A stretch of 64,000 nt of DNA from Erythroxylum novogranatense (lineage: Eukaryota; Streptophyta; Magnoliopsida; Malpighiales; Erythroxylaceae): contig CM057229.1 in assembly GCA_029891385.1 (NCBI GenBank), positions 4,217,001 to 4,281,000 on the forward strand. Direction: 5' to 3'. Made by a program: the position numbers and the translations under genes. The number at the start of each line of letters is the position of its first letter. Position 1 is the stretch's first letter. The notes beneath the pieces are model-generated. The model was not told where the DNA came from. It was given only the letters and a program-made list of their open reading frames with translations, and searched no databases. Below, piece by piece: positions 34,842 to 47,494 of this stretch.

Positions 34842-35123
34842 CTGAATTCGAAGATAATTTTTCTCAGAATGAAGAGCGTGAAAAAGATTGGTCATTTGGA
34901 TATCGACCATATCAGAGCTTGCTTCCATATAACAATTGATGATAGGAGTTTGGCCAACATTTATCAGCCATTCCACTGCACCCCAGTTTGATGTTTCGTT
35001 AACACTTAACCTGCTTACATTTCTTGTTGAACCTGTTCCTAAAGAAGCAACAACGAATCTTCTGAAATCGGTGGCCTTGATGTTACGGTATTGATCTTTT
35101 CCCTCAGTGATTTTTTTCATAAC
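34842..35123 (-). pseudogene. Patatin-like gene A, exon 5 (5'-truncated)
   Basis: The minus strand encodes FRRFVVASLGTGSTRNVSRL, NWGAVEWLINVGQTPIINCY and ASSDMVDIQMTNLFHALHSE, ending NYLRIQ before a GT donor at 34841-34840. This aligns along exon 5 of genes B and C ([29 protein letters not shown]..). Coding similarity stops at about 35123, where gypsy LTR sequence begins, so the first 20-odd residues of the exon and exons 1-4 are missing. Exon 6 lies 12.5 kb away because a copia element fills the intron between them. Without that element the intron would be only about 80 bp, similar to the 118-bp intron 5 of gene C. Confidence 0.88.
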
Positions 35124-36147
35124 TTATGTACTTCCTTCCTCTCTAACCAGCTGCCAACTTGTGAGTGTTAACGCCACCTCCTGCTTCTTTTGTTCAGCCC
35201 TTTTAACGCCCACCAGCTGCTCATCGTGGAGGCTTCCACCAGGTGCTGCTTTGATTAATTCTTCACTCCCAGCTGCCTACGTCCACCAGCTCCAAGTGAT
35301 TGCGTCCATCAGTTACTTCTACGCTGCTTCACAAACCAGCTGGTAACGTGAGGATTCTTCTCAGCTGCTCATGTTCTCCTCTCCAGAGCAACTAGGTGTT
35401 AACAGCTTATTTTTTCGGGTCCCAAGTGCTATGTTGTGAGTGGAGTTTTATGGGAGGTCTCTAACGTGAGTAAAGAAAAATCCAAGTTAGCACCCACGTC
35501 CCTTTTTGTTTTTTCTCCAGCTACGTATTTCATCTCCAGCTGCTTATTTCACGCTAATGTCACGCCTTCCTGCCAGCTGCTTTTGAGAGTGTCTTTTATG
35601 GATGGTCTGTAACCAATCCTCAACGTTTCTAAGTGTAAAGTCTACCCATGGTGTGTAACGTTAGTGGAGAGTAATTGTGAGTGGTGTGTGAGTCTCCACC
35701 AATTGCCTCCTTTTGTCTTTATGTCTTCATTTTCTCCATAGCTGATTGCGTGATTTAATTTGCTGCTTGTTCTTATTCCATTGCGCCGCCTCTCAGCATC
35801 AACGCAGCCCTTTTGTCTTATTTTTTTCCTTCTGTTTTCTCCACGCCTCACACACAGCACACAAATCTTTCCACCGCCAGTTGCTTTGTTCCTTGATTTT
35901 CGCCAGCCTCTCTTGTTTTTATGTGTTGAATATCCGGTTCCTCATTCACGCCTAACACTCCATTTTTCATGCCAAACCTTAGCTTTCTTTAAAAGTTTTT
36001 TTTCTTGATTTATGGCATTAGGCGTTTCAAATCCAATATGCACCTAAAATTAAAATAAACAACTCTTAATTAATGCAATTTAAATATTAAATGGACATAG
36101 TTTAGCAAATTATGTATCAAAAATTAATACAAAAATGCCTATTAACA
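35124..36147 (-). mobile_element. Truncated gypsy-type LTR
   Basis: On the minus strand the segment starts TGTTAATAGGCATTTTTG (complement of 36130-36147), very close to the start of the LTR at 45142 (TGTTAAAGGCATTTTTAT). The body is rich in 'ccagctgc' and 'ctccac' phrases, as is that LTR. The other end is cut where patatin exon 5 begins (about 35123), so the LTR is incomplete. It probably removed the 5' part of gene A's exon 5 or marks a rearrangement breakpoint there. Confidence 0.5.
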
Positions 36148-36769
36148 CCTCGCCCCCGCGATCAACTTGCGACCGCGACCGCAAGCGGCCCGTACGAGCG
36201 AGGCAACACCGTTTGTGCGTTTTTTATTTTCTTTCATTTTCTGTTTTTTCCTTTTTTCAAATTAAACCTCCTCTCACTCTTTTGCTTGTAACTTTTTTGT
36301 TTGGCCTCCGATTTACTCGATTTTTGAAGCATTGGTTTTCTAAGAACATTTTCTACCCCCTCATGCAAAAAAATTTAGAATTTTTGGGATTAAGTTGAAT
36401 TTTGTCTGATTTTATCAAAGAGAGACAATTAGTTGACATAGTGAACATGCTTCCGTATTTCGGTGATTTCTTGATCTCGGGAGCTCCGATTGAAGTGATT
36501 TTTATTTCTAATTATTATAGAGACATGGACTTTCATTTTAGCTTAGGAATCGGATGATTAAAATAAGTCTGTTTTGAGTTTAAGTGCGTGGTGAGGAATC
36601 CCTCCCTAGGAGGATGCACGTCCAGATGTCACGCAGGACGTCGGACCCACGACTCACTGGGGAGGGGTTCCAACAATCTTACTAACATTAACATAATAAT
36701 AACTCCAGAAATTGATTCCATCAAAACCTCATAATTTATTTAAATCATACTTAACTAGAGAAAAAAAAT
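36148..36769. other. Retroelement-internal debris
   Basis: Directly behind the LTR start lies a GC-rich stretch (cctcgcccccgcgatc..gcggcccg, 36148-36200) that may include the element's purine tract on the minus strand. The rest has no recognisable coding. A GC-rich phrase 'aggaatccctccctaggagg' occurs near 36595. Confidence 0.4.
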
Positions 36770-37370
36770 ATGGGGGCCAACATAATGTATGGTAAATGGG
36801 TCCAAACATGTAAGAAAAATGATAAGTTGAAGGAGGAAAACACTTCCATAAAGAACATCATTCAAGATCAAGAGAAGAATTTGTTGTCCACATTAGATGA
36901 GCTTGGTGAAGCTAGAATGAAATTAGTAAGTACCAAAAAGGGATTGAGAATGTTAAATGGAGACACAGAAAAACTAGAAAAATTAATAGAAATTGGTAAG
37001 GTTAAAGCGGATCTTCAAAGCACTGGCTATAGAGGTGAATGTTCTGAAGTGAATGCGGAGAAAAATAATATGTCCAAATCTGTCCGAGAAGAAGAAACAT
37101 CGAGAAAGAATTGAAGATTTGTACCCACGTGTCATTTTTGCGGAGTTATTGGATACATAAGGCCGAGAGGCCACAAGATGTTACAAATGGGTCAAAACCA
37201 AAAATCTAAACACTCTCCATTAAATTTCCAGCAGCAACCCATGGTACTGAAGCAAACTTGGAATAGAAAAGGTCAATTACAGGCATAAAGACATTGTGAA
37301 GGAAAAATAAGAAATTTTCTAAATTCACAGTTAGTTATTGCTTGTAAAGAAATTGTTTAAATAAAGGATA
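36770..37370 (+). pseudogene. Copia gag fragment with damaged zinc knuckle
   Basis: Coding reads NDKLKEENTSIKNIIQDQEK and TLDELGEARMKLVSTKKGL, the same coiled-coil region found in the first copia copy at about 30976-30800. A TGA follows at about 37112. The knuckle region then reads CHFCGVIGYIRPRGHKM: the His and the last Cys of the CCHC pattern are Tyr and Gly, so zinc binding is lost. Further basic sequence continues to about 37370. Confidence 0.8.
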
Positions 37371-38871
37371 AATCAGTTACTTCAGAAGAAGAAACCGATA
37401 ACAAAGATAAAATGACGAGGAATAAGGCCAGATTTGAATTTTTTCGAGGGGCACAGGGACTATGTACTTTACATTTTTAAAGTATTTTTTGTGTTGTTTT
37501 AAAAAAATGAAACGTGAAAAAAAGATTTGTCTTTTTTAATTCTTTAGTTTTTATGTTGCTATTGTCGTCCCATCTTTTTAATAGTTTGCATTGTGACTTC
37601 TATTTTGCTCCACCGAAGTCTCTTCAGCTCTCTCATTAGTGTGGGTCTCTCTCTCAGGTATCTCTCTCTCTCTCACTACACTGGCAACACTCATCTTTAT
37701 TTGCTTGGATTTATGAATTTGATTAGTCTTATGAAGATGGAATTGAAGTAAGTAATGATATGTTGGCATGTGCATTAAATGGTGGTAAATTGTCATCTTG
37801 ACGTGCTTATGATTCTTCTGTTGCACCTACGGTTGATTCTTATGATTATGCGTTTTGATACTGTTTTGTCCCAAGGGGGAGACATAAAATTGTTTTTAGT
37901 GACTATTCCATTCAGGGGAAGATTTCAAGGTATATGTGTAACTATTCGTCTTACTTTTTGGCATCTTTTTGTCTCAAGGGGAGAAATTTGGATGATTGGA
38001 TAATTGTGATGTTCTTTGGAACTTGATATTTGATTAAGGAAGAGTTCTTTTTTCATATCATATGGATTGTGCATTTGACATTTATATGTCCAATTATCTC
38101 CTTTAAGGGGAGTTTCAAATATATGACAAATAACGCCAAAAAGGAAAAAAGGGGAAGGTTGTTAAGATATATAGTATATATCTTTTATTTAATTTTGACA
38201 TTTTATTTATTAACAAACATATAAGATATTAATTATAGTAGGATTCAAATAGATGTGATTGTTACACTTGTAGTTGTGAAAGGATCTTACACTATATTAA
38301 AGTCTATTATCATATGGGTAATTGAATTATTTTACTGCTAGATTTTGTGAATATCGTGGAAGTACCTATCAATCGCAGAGGTGGATTCGGTGTGGGTTGT
38401 ATCAACGGCATTATGGGAATTAATTGTTTTCTAGAAAATTAGGAGATAAAGGTAAGTTGTCTTGCGTGTGTGTGAAGAGATTTGGCTAGTTAGTATCGTG
38501 TATGATTCTATCCTTAGAAGATGTACATCTTGCGTGGGAGTCTGGCAATCAACGGTTAAGTGGGCATTGATTACATATGAAAAACAATGCTCGCATTTGT
38601 TTTGGGTGTTCTAGTCTTCATATATACACCGTGGATTAACTTTTTATTTCTAAGAGTTGTTTGTGCGTGAAATCTAATGTGTGAGTGGATTTAGTGGGTG
38701 AGGACTAGGGTGCATTGTGATTTCTTACGAAGCATGTTTTAGGCTATATCAAGATACATGGGCCGAAGGTCACACAGAAGAAGCTTCTTTTGTCTTAGGA
38801 ACGCGCACTCTTGCATGATGCATTTGGTGTGCGACAAATTTAATACAACCAGAAGTAGAGCTGTTAGCAAT

Positions 38872-40708
38872 TGTTGGAATTATGCCCATGAACCAATCGT
38901 TATGTAATAGATTGAACAATTTAGTTTTGTAATTATTAACTAAGTTTAATAACATGGCAAATACTTTTATCATATTATGTTTATTGTTTTTATTCTAATA
39001 TGATAAGTCCTTGATTAAATTTATATACTTGCCATCATAATGAAGATTATGATAATGAGAGTCAAGTCTTTAGAATTTAATCTAAAAATCGTTCTTGATC
39101 ATAGGATTATCAAACAAGGACTTTAATGATCCGATTAGATTAATATATATGTAATAGTATCTATTAGATAGATATTAGTAGATCTCATTTACTAAGTTAC
39201 ATATATAGATGATGCATATGGAGATATGATCATTGAACTGACCAAACTGAGAATTCTCAATGGTTAATATTACCTATGAACTGTCAAGTGGGATATTCTC
39301 ATAAGAATTTAAATGTATATTTTTCCTTTGACCTGAGATCATCATAGTAATCAATAGGTTACTTATTAAGTTTTGATGTCAGACACCTAGTGCGTAAAAA
39401 TGCTAGTTGAATGATCATTGGATATAATTAAGTACCTATCTGATTAGTGGTTAGTCAAGATGGGATCCATCGACTCTAGGTAATGAGTTTGAACTCTATG
39501 TTGTCTTTGACCTTAATGATTGTTTCAAGACCTTGGTCAGGACAATTGAATGAGTAAGGAAAAGAGTTTTCTTAAATCATTCACCAATCATTAATGATCG
39601 ACATGTAACATAGTTGGTTATCTAATAAGGTTTGACAGTTAAACCATACCTTAGGATAATCCGGAGTTGTAATGATGGAAGGTAATTATATATTATCCTT
39701 AACCAGGTTCTATCTTTGTAAAGTTGTTACTTCACACTATCCGGTCGTTGAGGAGTGTTGCTAGACGCCAACCTTGATTAGTAATTAATTAGATTAATTA
39801 CTACCGGTTTAGTGATGAACCTATGTGGTCACATACTTACGAGTGTAATATTTCCCGTTTATGATTATTTAATTTATTATGAGATAATTTATTAAATAAT
39901 TTATATGGCATATTATTATTTTTTTGCTAGCACAGAAAATATGATTAATATTGAAAATTCTCTTGTACAAAATAAATGAATAAAATAAAATAGTTTTATT
40001 TTATTTCATTTTAGAAATAATAACAAAATAAAATAGTTTCAATTTATGTTATTTTATAAATAATAATAATTTTTATTCAAAAAACATAATGAAAAGAAAG
40101 CAAAAGACGTAAGTGTGGGTCTTTTGTTTTGCTTTATGGAAACTAAAGGATGCATTGGTTGGCTTTTTGTGTTTCAAAATAACCAATGTTATAAGAGACG
40201 TTGTTTCTGTTTTTATTGTAAGACAATTAGATAAAAAAACACTGTAACTTCTCCTTCTTGATATGTGTGTGGTGAGTGACATAAAAGAGAAGAGATTTGT
40301 TATCATTGTTTTCCAGTTGTTTTTCAAAAAATATCCATGAAGAACAGTGAAGAGAAACTCTCTTATATTCCATCAGTGTTTTTCGATTTTGTACATGAAT
40401 AAAATCAAAGATAAGAGTCTTTGATTTTAGTGTGAGAAAATAAAGAATAAAGAGAAAAATTGTTTTCTCTGTTCTTGGAGAAAGGGTTCTTCAAAATTTA
40501 TCCAAAGTCATATCAAGTGTTGAAAGTGGGACATACTTCTCGGTGTAGAGCATATAGAGACTTCCTATTTTCGAAGTTCTGTATTTGAGTAATCGTCACT
40601 TTTCAAGTATTTATCGTATACCTATTTTTATTATTAATATGTTGTTAAACGCAATAGATAGTATATGATTGCAATTTTAAATTTTCCGCTACGTATTGCG
40701 ATCCTTCA
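38872..40708 (+). mobile_element. Solo LTR inside the second copia LTR
   Basis: 1,837 bp starting TGTTGGAATTATGCCC and ending TTTTCCGCTACGTATTGCGATCCTTCA, typical of a plant copia LTR. Flanks GCAAT (38867-38871) and GCAAA (40709-40713) are a 4/5 TSD. Its last 265 bp are included in the large direct repeat and so recur at 47495-47760. Confidence 0.75.
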
Positions 40709-41500
40709 GCAAAGTGACCTCTAGATTTAGTGAGCAAGAAAGCTGCTCCAAAATTGAAACTGTAGCTTCGTGTTGGTGTTTATGTAAATCAGCCTATTGT
40801 TGTTGCGACGACTTTTAGATTTATTTTAGTGGAGTTGAACCTTTCGGAAAGTTGTTTTTTCCTTTTATCTCAATTGTATTATTGTTTTGTTCTTAATTGA
40901 TTCATCACTTGAGTTGTTTATTTCGTACTTTTATTATCAAATAATGTTGAAAAAATCTTCTGTTGAGATGAACATGAGTCAGTCGTGTTATTGGATGTGA
41001 AATACTTTTACAGAAAATGAGATTGAGAGATAGTGTCAAGAATTGAGTGGTATCGGGTTAGTAAAGCCTTTGGTAAATCTATTGTACTTCGGTGAAAACA
41101 TTAAGCTAGGTAGGAGTCCCGTAGACATAAGCAAGATGTGTCAACTGCGCTACCAAATTTCTGGTGTTTTTTATTATTTCATTTTTTGATTGCTTTTGTT
41201 TTCGTTTATGTTAGACACATCTACGGTAAAATTTGAAAGTTTGCAAAATTACTACCCCTTCGATTTTTTAATATTCTAATAAAGTTTTTAAAATATAAAT
41301 TACACTTTTTTCTCGACCGTCGCCTAAATCATCATACTTTATCGGTTGTGTTTTAATTTCGTGCTTGGAATATTTCTAAACTACCAAATACAGCTTGCAT
41401 ACCACAAGACGCTATATGACAATAAGAAAATAAATAGCTAAGCTGAAAACGTGACTCACGTCATGAATTGAGTGAATGAACTACACGTACCTTATCTCTA
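40444..41500 (+). repeat. 1.06-kb direct repeat, copy 1
   Basis: Runs from agaataaagagaaaaattg to acacgtaccttatctcta and matches 47495-48552 almost base for base (about one difference per 20-30 bases by eye). It spans three unrelated units: the end of the solo LTR, the remainder of the second copia LTR and about 280 bp of its 3' flank. Repeats of this composite kind come from duplication of a genomic block, not from retrotransposition. Confidence 0.9.
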
Positions 41501-41509
41501 AAGGAGAAG

Positions 41510-43290
41510 TTGGTGTCTTCACCAATTATTGTTGCACCTGAATGGAGCCGCCCTTTCGAGCTTATGTGCGATGCAAGCGATTATGCGGTGGGTGCCGTTT
41601 TAGGACAACGGTACAACAAGGTTTTTCACTCTATCTACTATGCTAGTAAAACTCTTAATGATGCTCAATTGAATTATACCACAACTGAAAAAGAGTTATT
41701 AGCTGTTGTTTATGCATTTGAGAAATTTCGATCTTACCTTGTTGGCACGAAAGTGAAAGTTTTTACAGATCATTCAGCCATCAAATACTTGATTGAAAAG
41801 AAGGATGCTAAACCGAGACTTATTCGATGGGTCTTACTCCTCCAAGAGTTCGACCTAGAGATAGTGGATAGGAAGGGAACCGAGAATCAAGTGGCCGATC
41901 ACTTATCAAGAATGGAGAACGCGGAAAGCTCTTCACCAAAAGCCGTGCAAATCAACGAGTCTTTTCCTGATGAAAGACTCTTCATGGTGAATGACAAACA
42001 AATCCCTTGGTATGCTGATTTCATTAATTATTTGGTATGTAAACAATTACCTCCTGATTTTACATATCAACAAAAGAAAAAATTCATGCACGATGTTAGA
42101 GCATATTTTTGGGACGAACCATATCTCTACAAGTTAGGTAAGGATAACGTATTGAGAAGATGCGTTCCTTTCGAGGAACAACAAAGCATTATTTATCATT
42201 GTCATTCTTCTCCATACGGTGGTCACTTCAACGGTGAGCGGATAGCAGCCAAAATCCTCCAATCCGGATTCTTTTGGCCAACACTTTTTGCAGATGCTCA
42301 TAACTACGTAAGAAGTTGTGATGCATGCCAACGAGTCGGCAAGATCACTAAGAAAGATGAGTTACCTTTGACTAAGGTTCTTGAGGTTGAATTATTTGAT
42401 GTATGGGGAATTGATTTTATGGGTCCTTTTCCAGCTTCAAATAGAAATATTTATATACTTGTGGCAGTTGACTATGTTTCAAAGTGGGTAGAAGCAATTG
42501 CTTCTCCAACTAATGATGCAGGTGTTGTTACGAGATTTCTCAAGAAAAACATTTTCACAAGGTTCGGAACTCCGAGAGCCATTATCAGTGATCGAGGGAC
42601 ACACTTTTGCAACAAACAATTTGCTAATCTCGTTGCCAAGTATGGAGTCCGACACAAGGTGGCATTCGCCTATCATCCACAAGCAAATGGCCAAGCCGAG
42701 GTTTCAAATAGGCAATTGAAGCAAATTCTCGAGAAAACCGTTGATGCCTCACCAAAGACATGGTCAAATAAGCTAGATGATAGCTTATAGGCTTTCCGAA
42801 CGGCATACAAAACTCCGATAGGGTGTTCGCCTTATCAATTAGTATTCGGAAAGACTTGCCATCTCCCGGTAGAGCTGGAACATAAAGCATTTTGGGCCAC
42901 AAAGCAATTGAATCTCGACCCAACTCTAGCCGGTGAACAACGTCTCTTCAACTATAGCAAATTGAAGAATTTCGTCTTAATGCATATGAAAATGCACGAA
43001 TTTACAAGGAAAAGACGAAGAAATGGCATGACCGGCACTTAAGGGAGAAACACTTCGAACCTGGCCAACTCGTGTTGCTTTACAACTCTAGACTCAATCT
43101 CTTTCCGGGAAAATTAAAGTCTCGATGGTCCGGGCCGTTTCGAGTATTAGAAGTTTTCTCCCACGGAGCCATTGAAATTTCACCTCTTAATTCTACACAT
43201 TCATTTAAGGTGAATGGACAACGCTTAAAGCTATATCTAGGAGGGGAAGTTGATAGGGGGACGGCAACCATTCAACTCATTGAGGCTTGA
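41510..43290 (+). pseudogene. Gypsy RNase H and integrase (pol fragment)
   Basis: RNase H motifs: [36 protein letters not shown] and [12 protein letters not shown], ending [11 protein letters not shown]. The integrase zinc finger follows ([22 protein letters not shown]), then the catalytic core with [23 protein letters not shown] and [11 protein letters not shown], which supplies the D, D and E residues. A TAG stop at 42788-42790 interrupts the frame. It resumes with [20 protein letters not shown], a frameshift follows near 42960-43020, and the C-terminal [19 protein letters not shown] region ends at 43290. The catalytic core is intact but the fragment lacks RT. Confidence 0.9.
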
Positions 43291-43777
43291 AGAAGCAAAA
43301 ACGTCTAGCCAAAGACGTTAAAGAAAAGCGTTTCTTAGGAGGCAACCCAAGTTTCACACCTTTGTTGTTTTCATTTATTTTATTTTATTTTATTTACCCT
43401 AAATTCACGTTCTCTTTATTTTCATTGCAGGAAATTGGACCTTACGAGTGAATTTTGAAGGAAGGAACTACATTTCTGAAGAAAAGGGTCCACACTCATT
43501 ACAGGGAAGATCTTTATGCCTTTTACTCATGATTTCACATGTTGTAGAATTTTGTTGCTGTTTGTGTTTGCGTATGATCTGCAGTATTTCTTAACTCGCA
43601 TGCATCATTGCCGACATTCTGTTTGTCTTTAACTATGCATATCCATGTTTACTTACTAACTTCAAATTGTGCCTGCGTATTTTGACATTGAGGACAATGT
43701 CCTATCTGCGTTTGGGGGGGTGAGTGTCAATTTCATCCATTTTCTCAATTTTAAATCACAAAAATAAAAAAAAATCA

Positions 43778-43808
<31 letters not shown>

Positions 43809-45141
43809 TTTTTCCATTACTTTTCAGTTTTTTTGTGTAGTCATTTTCTTGCATAGTTAAACGTCATTAAGAAATTTTGATCTTTAAAGGTTTTGATTTT
43901 GGCCTCACTTTTGAGAAATTGAGAATTGCTTTGGACCTATTTGGTTTACCTTTAGAAGGTTTGTGGATAGAATGTTCTGGATTAGTGCTCGGTTTCTAAT
44001 TGTTTAATCATACTCATATTCTTTGATTTGAGTCTTTCCATCCATTTTATTTGAGTTTTGATTGTCCATTAAATTTTTAGGCATGTTGGAACCTAGTGAG
44101 ATCTCACCAATCCTAGAACAAGTCCTTTAGACCTATCGAGGCGAAATGTTAGCACAAATTTGATAAGGAAGTGATTAAGGCATTTTCTTTAAATTATGAA
44201 CCACATTCTCAATTTTGGCTTAAAATAACCCTATATTTCCTTTGGAGCTAAGTTGAGCCTAACTACAATTCCTATTTATTTGGCACCCTCATTTAATCAA
44301 GCCATAAGCTAAGCATTCCCTACCATTCATGTGGAAATGATTATTTAGGAGTAGGTTATGTGGGGGGTTTAAAAAATATATAGATATGAAAAAAAACAAA
44401 ACAGAGCAAGCAAGTAAGGATTTTGCAAGTTATCGCCCCTAGTATACAAGAAACTGAGTTTGGGGGAGAGTTGATTATTTGGAATTTAGAAATTCATTGA
44501 AATTGAGTTATGTCTTGTAATTATTACCGTTCTCGATAACATGTTGTCTTGTTGAGTTTTGTTATTTTATATATATATATAAATTTCCTTGTTTCCACGG
44601 TTTTACTTGCTCTTAAAAAAATGGAAAAAAAAAAGAAAAGAAAAGAGGTCCCTTACATTTTCCTATTTCTTGAATAATTGTTTCCATTTCATTTGAACTT
44701 TTATTTTCCTTTTCTTTGGTCTGAGCCGAGTTTAAATCCCAACGACCCCATTACAACCCTAATAAGACCTTTTGATCCTTTGAGAAGGAGTGCTAAAAAT
44801 TAGTAGAGATGGGATAGAGAATTTTGCCTATGGGATTGGTTAATTTGATAATACCTTTAGAGTCTCATAGGTTGTAAATTGCCTTTGAGTTTATTTGGCT
44901 TTTCTCTACTCTTGTGAGTTGGTTGGTTTTTAATTAGACTTGAATAAAGGAGTCTGTGTTTGAGCGAGCATTGGTATCTTTGCACTATGAAGGTGAGTAT
45001 GGTTTGATAAGTGGCTAAAGGTAAATTTTAATTGGTTACTGCAATTCTGAAAATTCCAATTGTTGAGTGTTCCTTAATCTATTTCGAACAATTTTTCTTG
45101 ATTTGCTTAGGGACAAGCAAAAGTTTGAGTTTGGGGGCATT
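43291..45141 (+). other. Non-coding tail between gypsy pol and 3' LTR
   Basis: Begins with the aggaggcaacccaagtt motif (43337-43353), which also occurs in the LARD-like element. No coding domain is visible. It contains A-rich runs (43765-43806 and 44620-44645) and ends with the purine tract gagtttgggggcatt next to the LTR (45127-45141). A further G-run gcgtttggggggg lies at 43708-43720. Confidence 0.7.
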
Positions 45142-47490
45142 TGTTAAAGGCATTTTTATCATTAGAATTAATGGCATTTCCCCTTAATTTCTGGATTAAT
45201 TATTGGGTTTTATATATATTCTCCTTGTTAAATTGCTTGGTTCGCCTAAATTTGTATTTATAATTGTCCTGTTTAATTTGCAAAAAATGCACTTGATTTT
45301 AGTTGTAAAGGACCACAACTGTCCAAGGCAAAACGCTGATAAAAAAAAGAGCATTAAAAGACGCTACAGGGAGACATTTGATTATGAAGAAAATTGAGAG
45401 TTGGCGGCGCAGGGATAAGAAAGAAGCAAAGGAAAATTTGCAAGGAGAGATCTCTCCAAGAAGTCACGCAAATCACGCAGAGGAGCATTTTCAAGGCAGA
45501 AATAGTGGAAACAAATTGAAGCATGAACGTGTTAAGCATAGAGACGCACAAACCAAGGGCTGGAATTTATTTAATGCAATGAGACAAAAAGAAAAAGCAA
45601 GTGGCAGCATGATAATCTTGAAGCAGCTGGCGGTAATCAAAGAACAAAGATAGCTGCAGGCGTCGTTTGAGAAGGCAGCCTCCAACAGCAAAAGTTAAAT
45701 CAAGAAGCAATAGGAGTGACCATGGGGCGTGAAGGAGAAACAACAACCAAGAGGAAGCAAGAAGACAGCTGAAGCATGCATGAAGAACAAGATACGCAAG
45801 TGAATTAAATGCATAATAAAACAAGGGTAATGTCAGCCAAGAGGGACCCAGACGTGTGGAAGCAGCTGATTACAAGAGAAAATCACGCAACTTTTGATGG
45901 GAGACCCACCAAGCACTCACTCTTTATGGATTAACACTCCACTCACTCAAATTTTGGGGAAGCTCTTCAAGAAGGACGTATGCTTGGTGGTTTAAAAAGA
46001 CAAAACTAAATGACGCAAGTGGAGGCTGTGAGTGTGTGCTGAACAGTAAAGGTGGGACAAGAATCAATGATTATACATCATCAAATCATGCTACTTTAGA
46101 GTTGACCCACGCAAACAGTAAACAAGAGCTCTTCAACGCACATAGAGGAGGACTATCTACTCTTTGAACTTTCCACCAAGGAGGGGGCCACTCTCCACTC
46201 ACCAAGCTCCAAGCCCCACCTAAACATTCAATCTTCAATTGAAACATCCACCAAGACTCACAAAAATTGCGGAGATAGCGTTGCAAAAGAGAAAAAAAGC
46301 AAAAGAGCCCCATGAACCCACTCATTAATTTATTCAACTCTTCTCCACTCACTCTCTAGAAGACCAATGACAACTCTCCATTTAATGGGACAAGAGTCCA
46401 TTCACGCACATGAAGAGGGGGCTCCACCTTTATTGATTTTTTATAAAAACTCTCCACTCAAGCCACTAGGAAAAAAGGCACGCACATTAAGGCTCCAGCA
46501 CTCTCCATAAGCCTCCTCTCTTGGATGTTATTTTTTTCATATTCCATTACACCAAGAAGGCACTCACGTTACACAAGGGAAGGCTCCAATCTCTTGACAT
46601 TGAGACCAACGTTACAAAAGAAAAAAAATGCAATAGGATCATCCAAGGGGCTCCATTTACGCACATTGAGGAGGATTCCAAGACTAAGCAACCACCATTT
46701 GTTCCATTTCTTCTACTCATTTCATATTTATAATGCTTGCTTTTATTATTTTTATTGCTACTACTGTCGTTATGAGTAACTAATTCTTCTATTCTAGGAT
46801 TTTAATGGAACCCTTGATGTAATCTCGGTTAATTAGTATTTTCTGTGTTTAATCTCTCATGCCCGTTTTTACTTAAAGGTTTGATTATTGCAATTTGTTC
46901 TTAATGCTTTTCATAATTTGATCACCTATGAAATTGATTTTCTTAATCTTTGTGTAACGTAACAGGGAGCAATAAATTTGGAAAAAGATTATAATAGCTT
47001 AGGATTACATTCGTAGTGATTTGTGTCTAGGATCGGGAGATACTTATCCACCTTAAGTAACCACATTAAGATTGATTCGATAAAGCAAACATCGAATTTT
47101 CACAATTTACCATAGAAATATAGGAAATTGGTTCGATGATTAGGATTACTAATGATCCAGGAGGGCTTAGTAATTAATTCTGAATTTTAGGTTATCAAAC
47201 CCAGTATAAGAATTAAATAGAGAAAATTTTGACACCGAGGTAAAATCAAGGGGGAAGTTAAATTCCTAGATTTTCATTCCATTGATATTTCTTATATTTT
47301 TATCTTGCGTTAATTCTCGTTTTTATTTTATTTTTCAAACCACAATCAATCAATCTTTTCTTTAATTTTTACGTTATTAGCTTAGGTTAAAAGTTATTAC
47401 GAGTATCACTTTTTAACTAATTTGGTCTCTGTGGGATCAATATTTTTACTACTTGACGATAGAAACATGCACTTGCGTTCACCACCGACA
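45142..47490 (+). repeat. 3' LTR of the gypsy element
   Basis: 2,349 bp from TGTTAAAGGCATTTTTATC to GTTCACCACCGACA. The start follows a purine tract. The end has the ctctgtgggatca..ttttactacttgacg..cacttgcg run typical of Tat/Athila LTRs. Open stretches within it show no protein similarity. Confidence 0.8.
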
Positions 47491-47494
47491 CAAG

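Larger units (their letters stand above)
36770..41220 (+). mobile_element. Second gag-only copia copy, 5'-truncated, plus strand
   Basis: Plus-strand sequence related to the element at 22322-34779: gag coiled coil and knuckle (36770-37370), non-coding tail, purine tract aaaaggggaagg (38145-38156), and an LTR from 38158 (TGTTAAGATATATAGTATAT). The LTR keeps blocks shared with the first copy (for example around 40815-40950 and 41020-41160) but is clearly diverged and carries a solo LTR at 38872-40708. Its 3' end lies near 41220. The 5' LTR, PBS and gag N-terminus are absent. As in the first copy, no pol follows gag. Confidence 0.7.
41501..47490 (+). mobile_element. Ty3/gypsy element, 3' part only
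   Basis: Starts abruptly in coding sequence between RT and RNase H, and continues with RNase H, integrase, a long non-coding tail and one complete LTR (45142-47490). The 5' LTR, gag, protease and most of RT are missing. No TSD can be assigned. The ggaggcaaccc motif after pol and the LTR form suggest the Tat/Athila group. It is bracketed by the 1.06-kb direct repeats. Confidence 0.88.

Noticed and set aside
41510..43290. Possible integrated pararetrovirus because of RNase H coding
   Set aside because: An integrase core with zinc finger follows RNase H, and a full LTR with purine tract lies downstream. This is a Ty3/gypsy retrotransposon.
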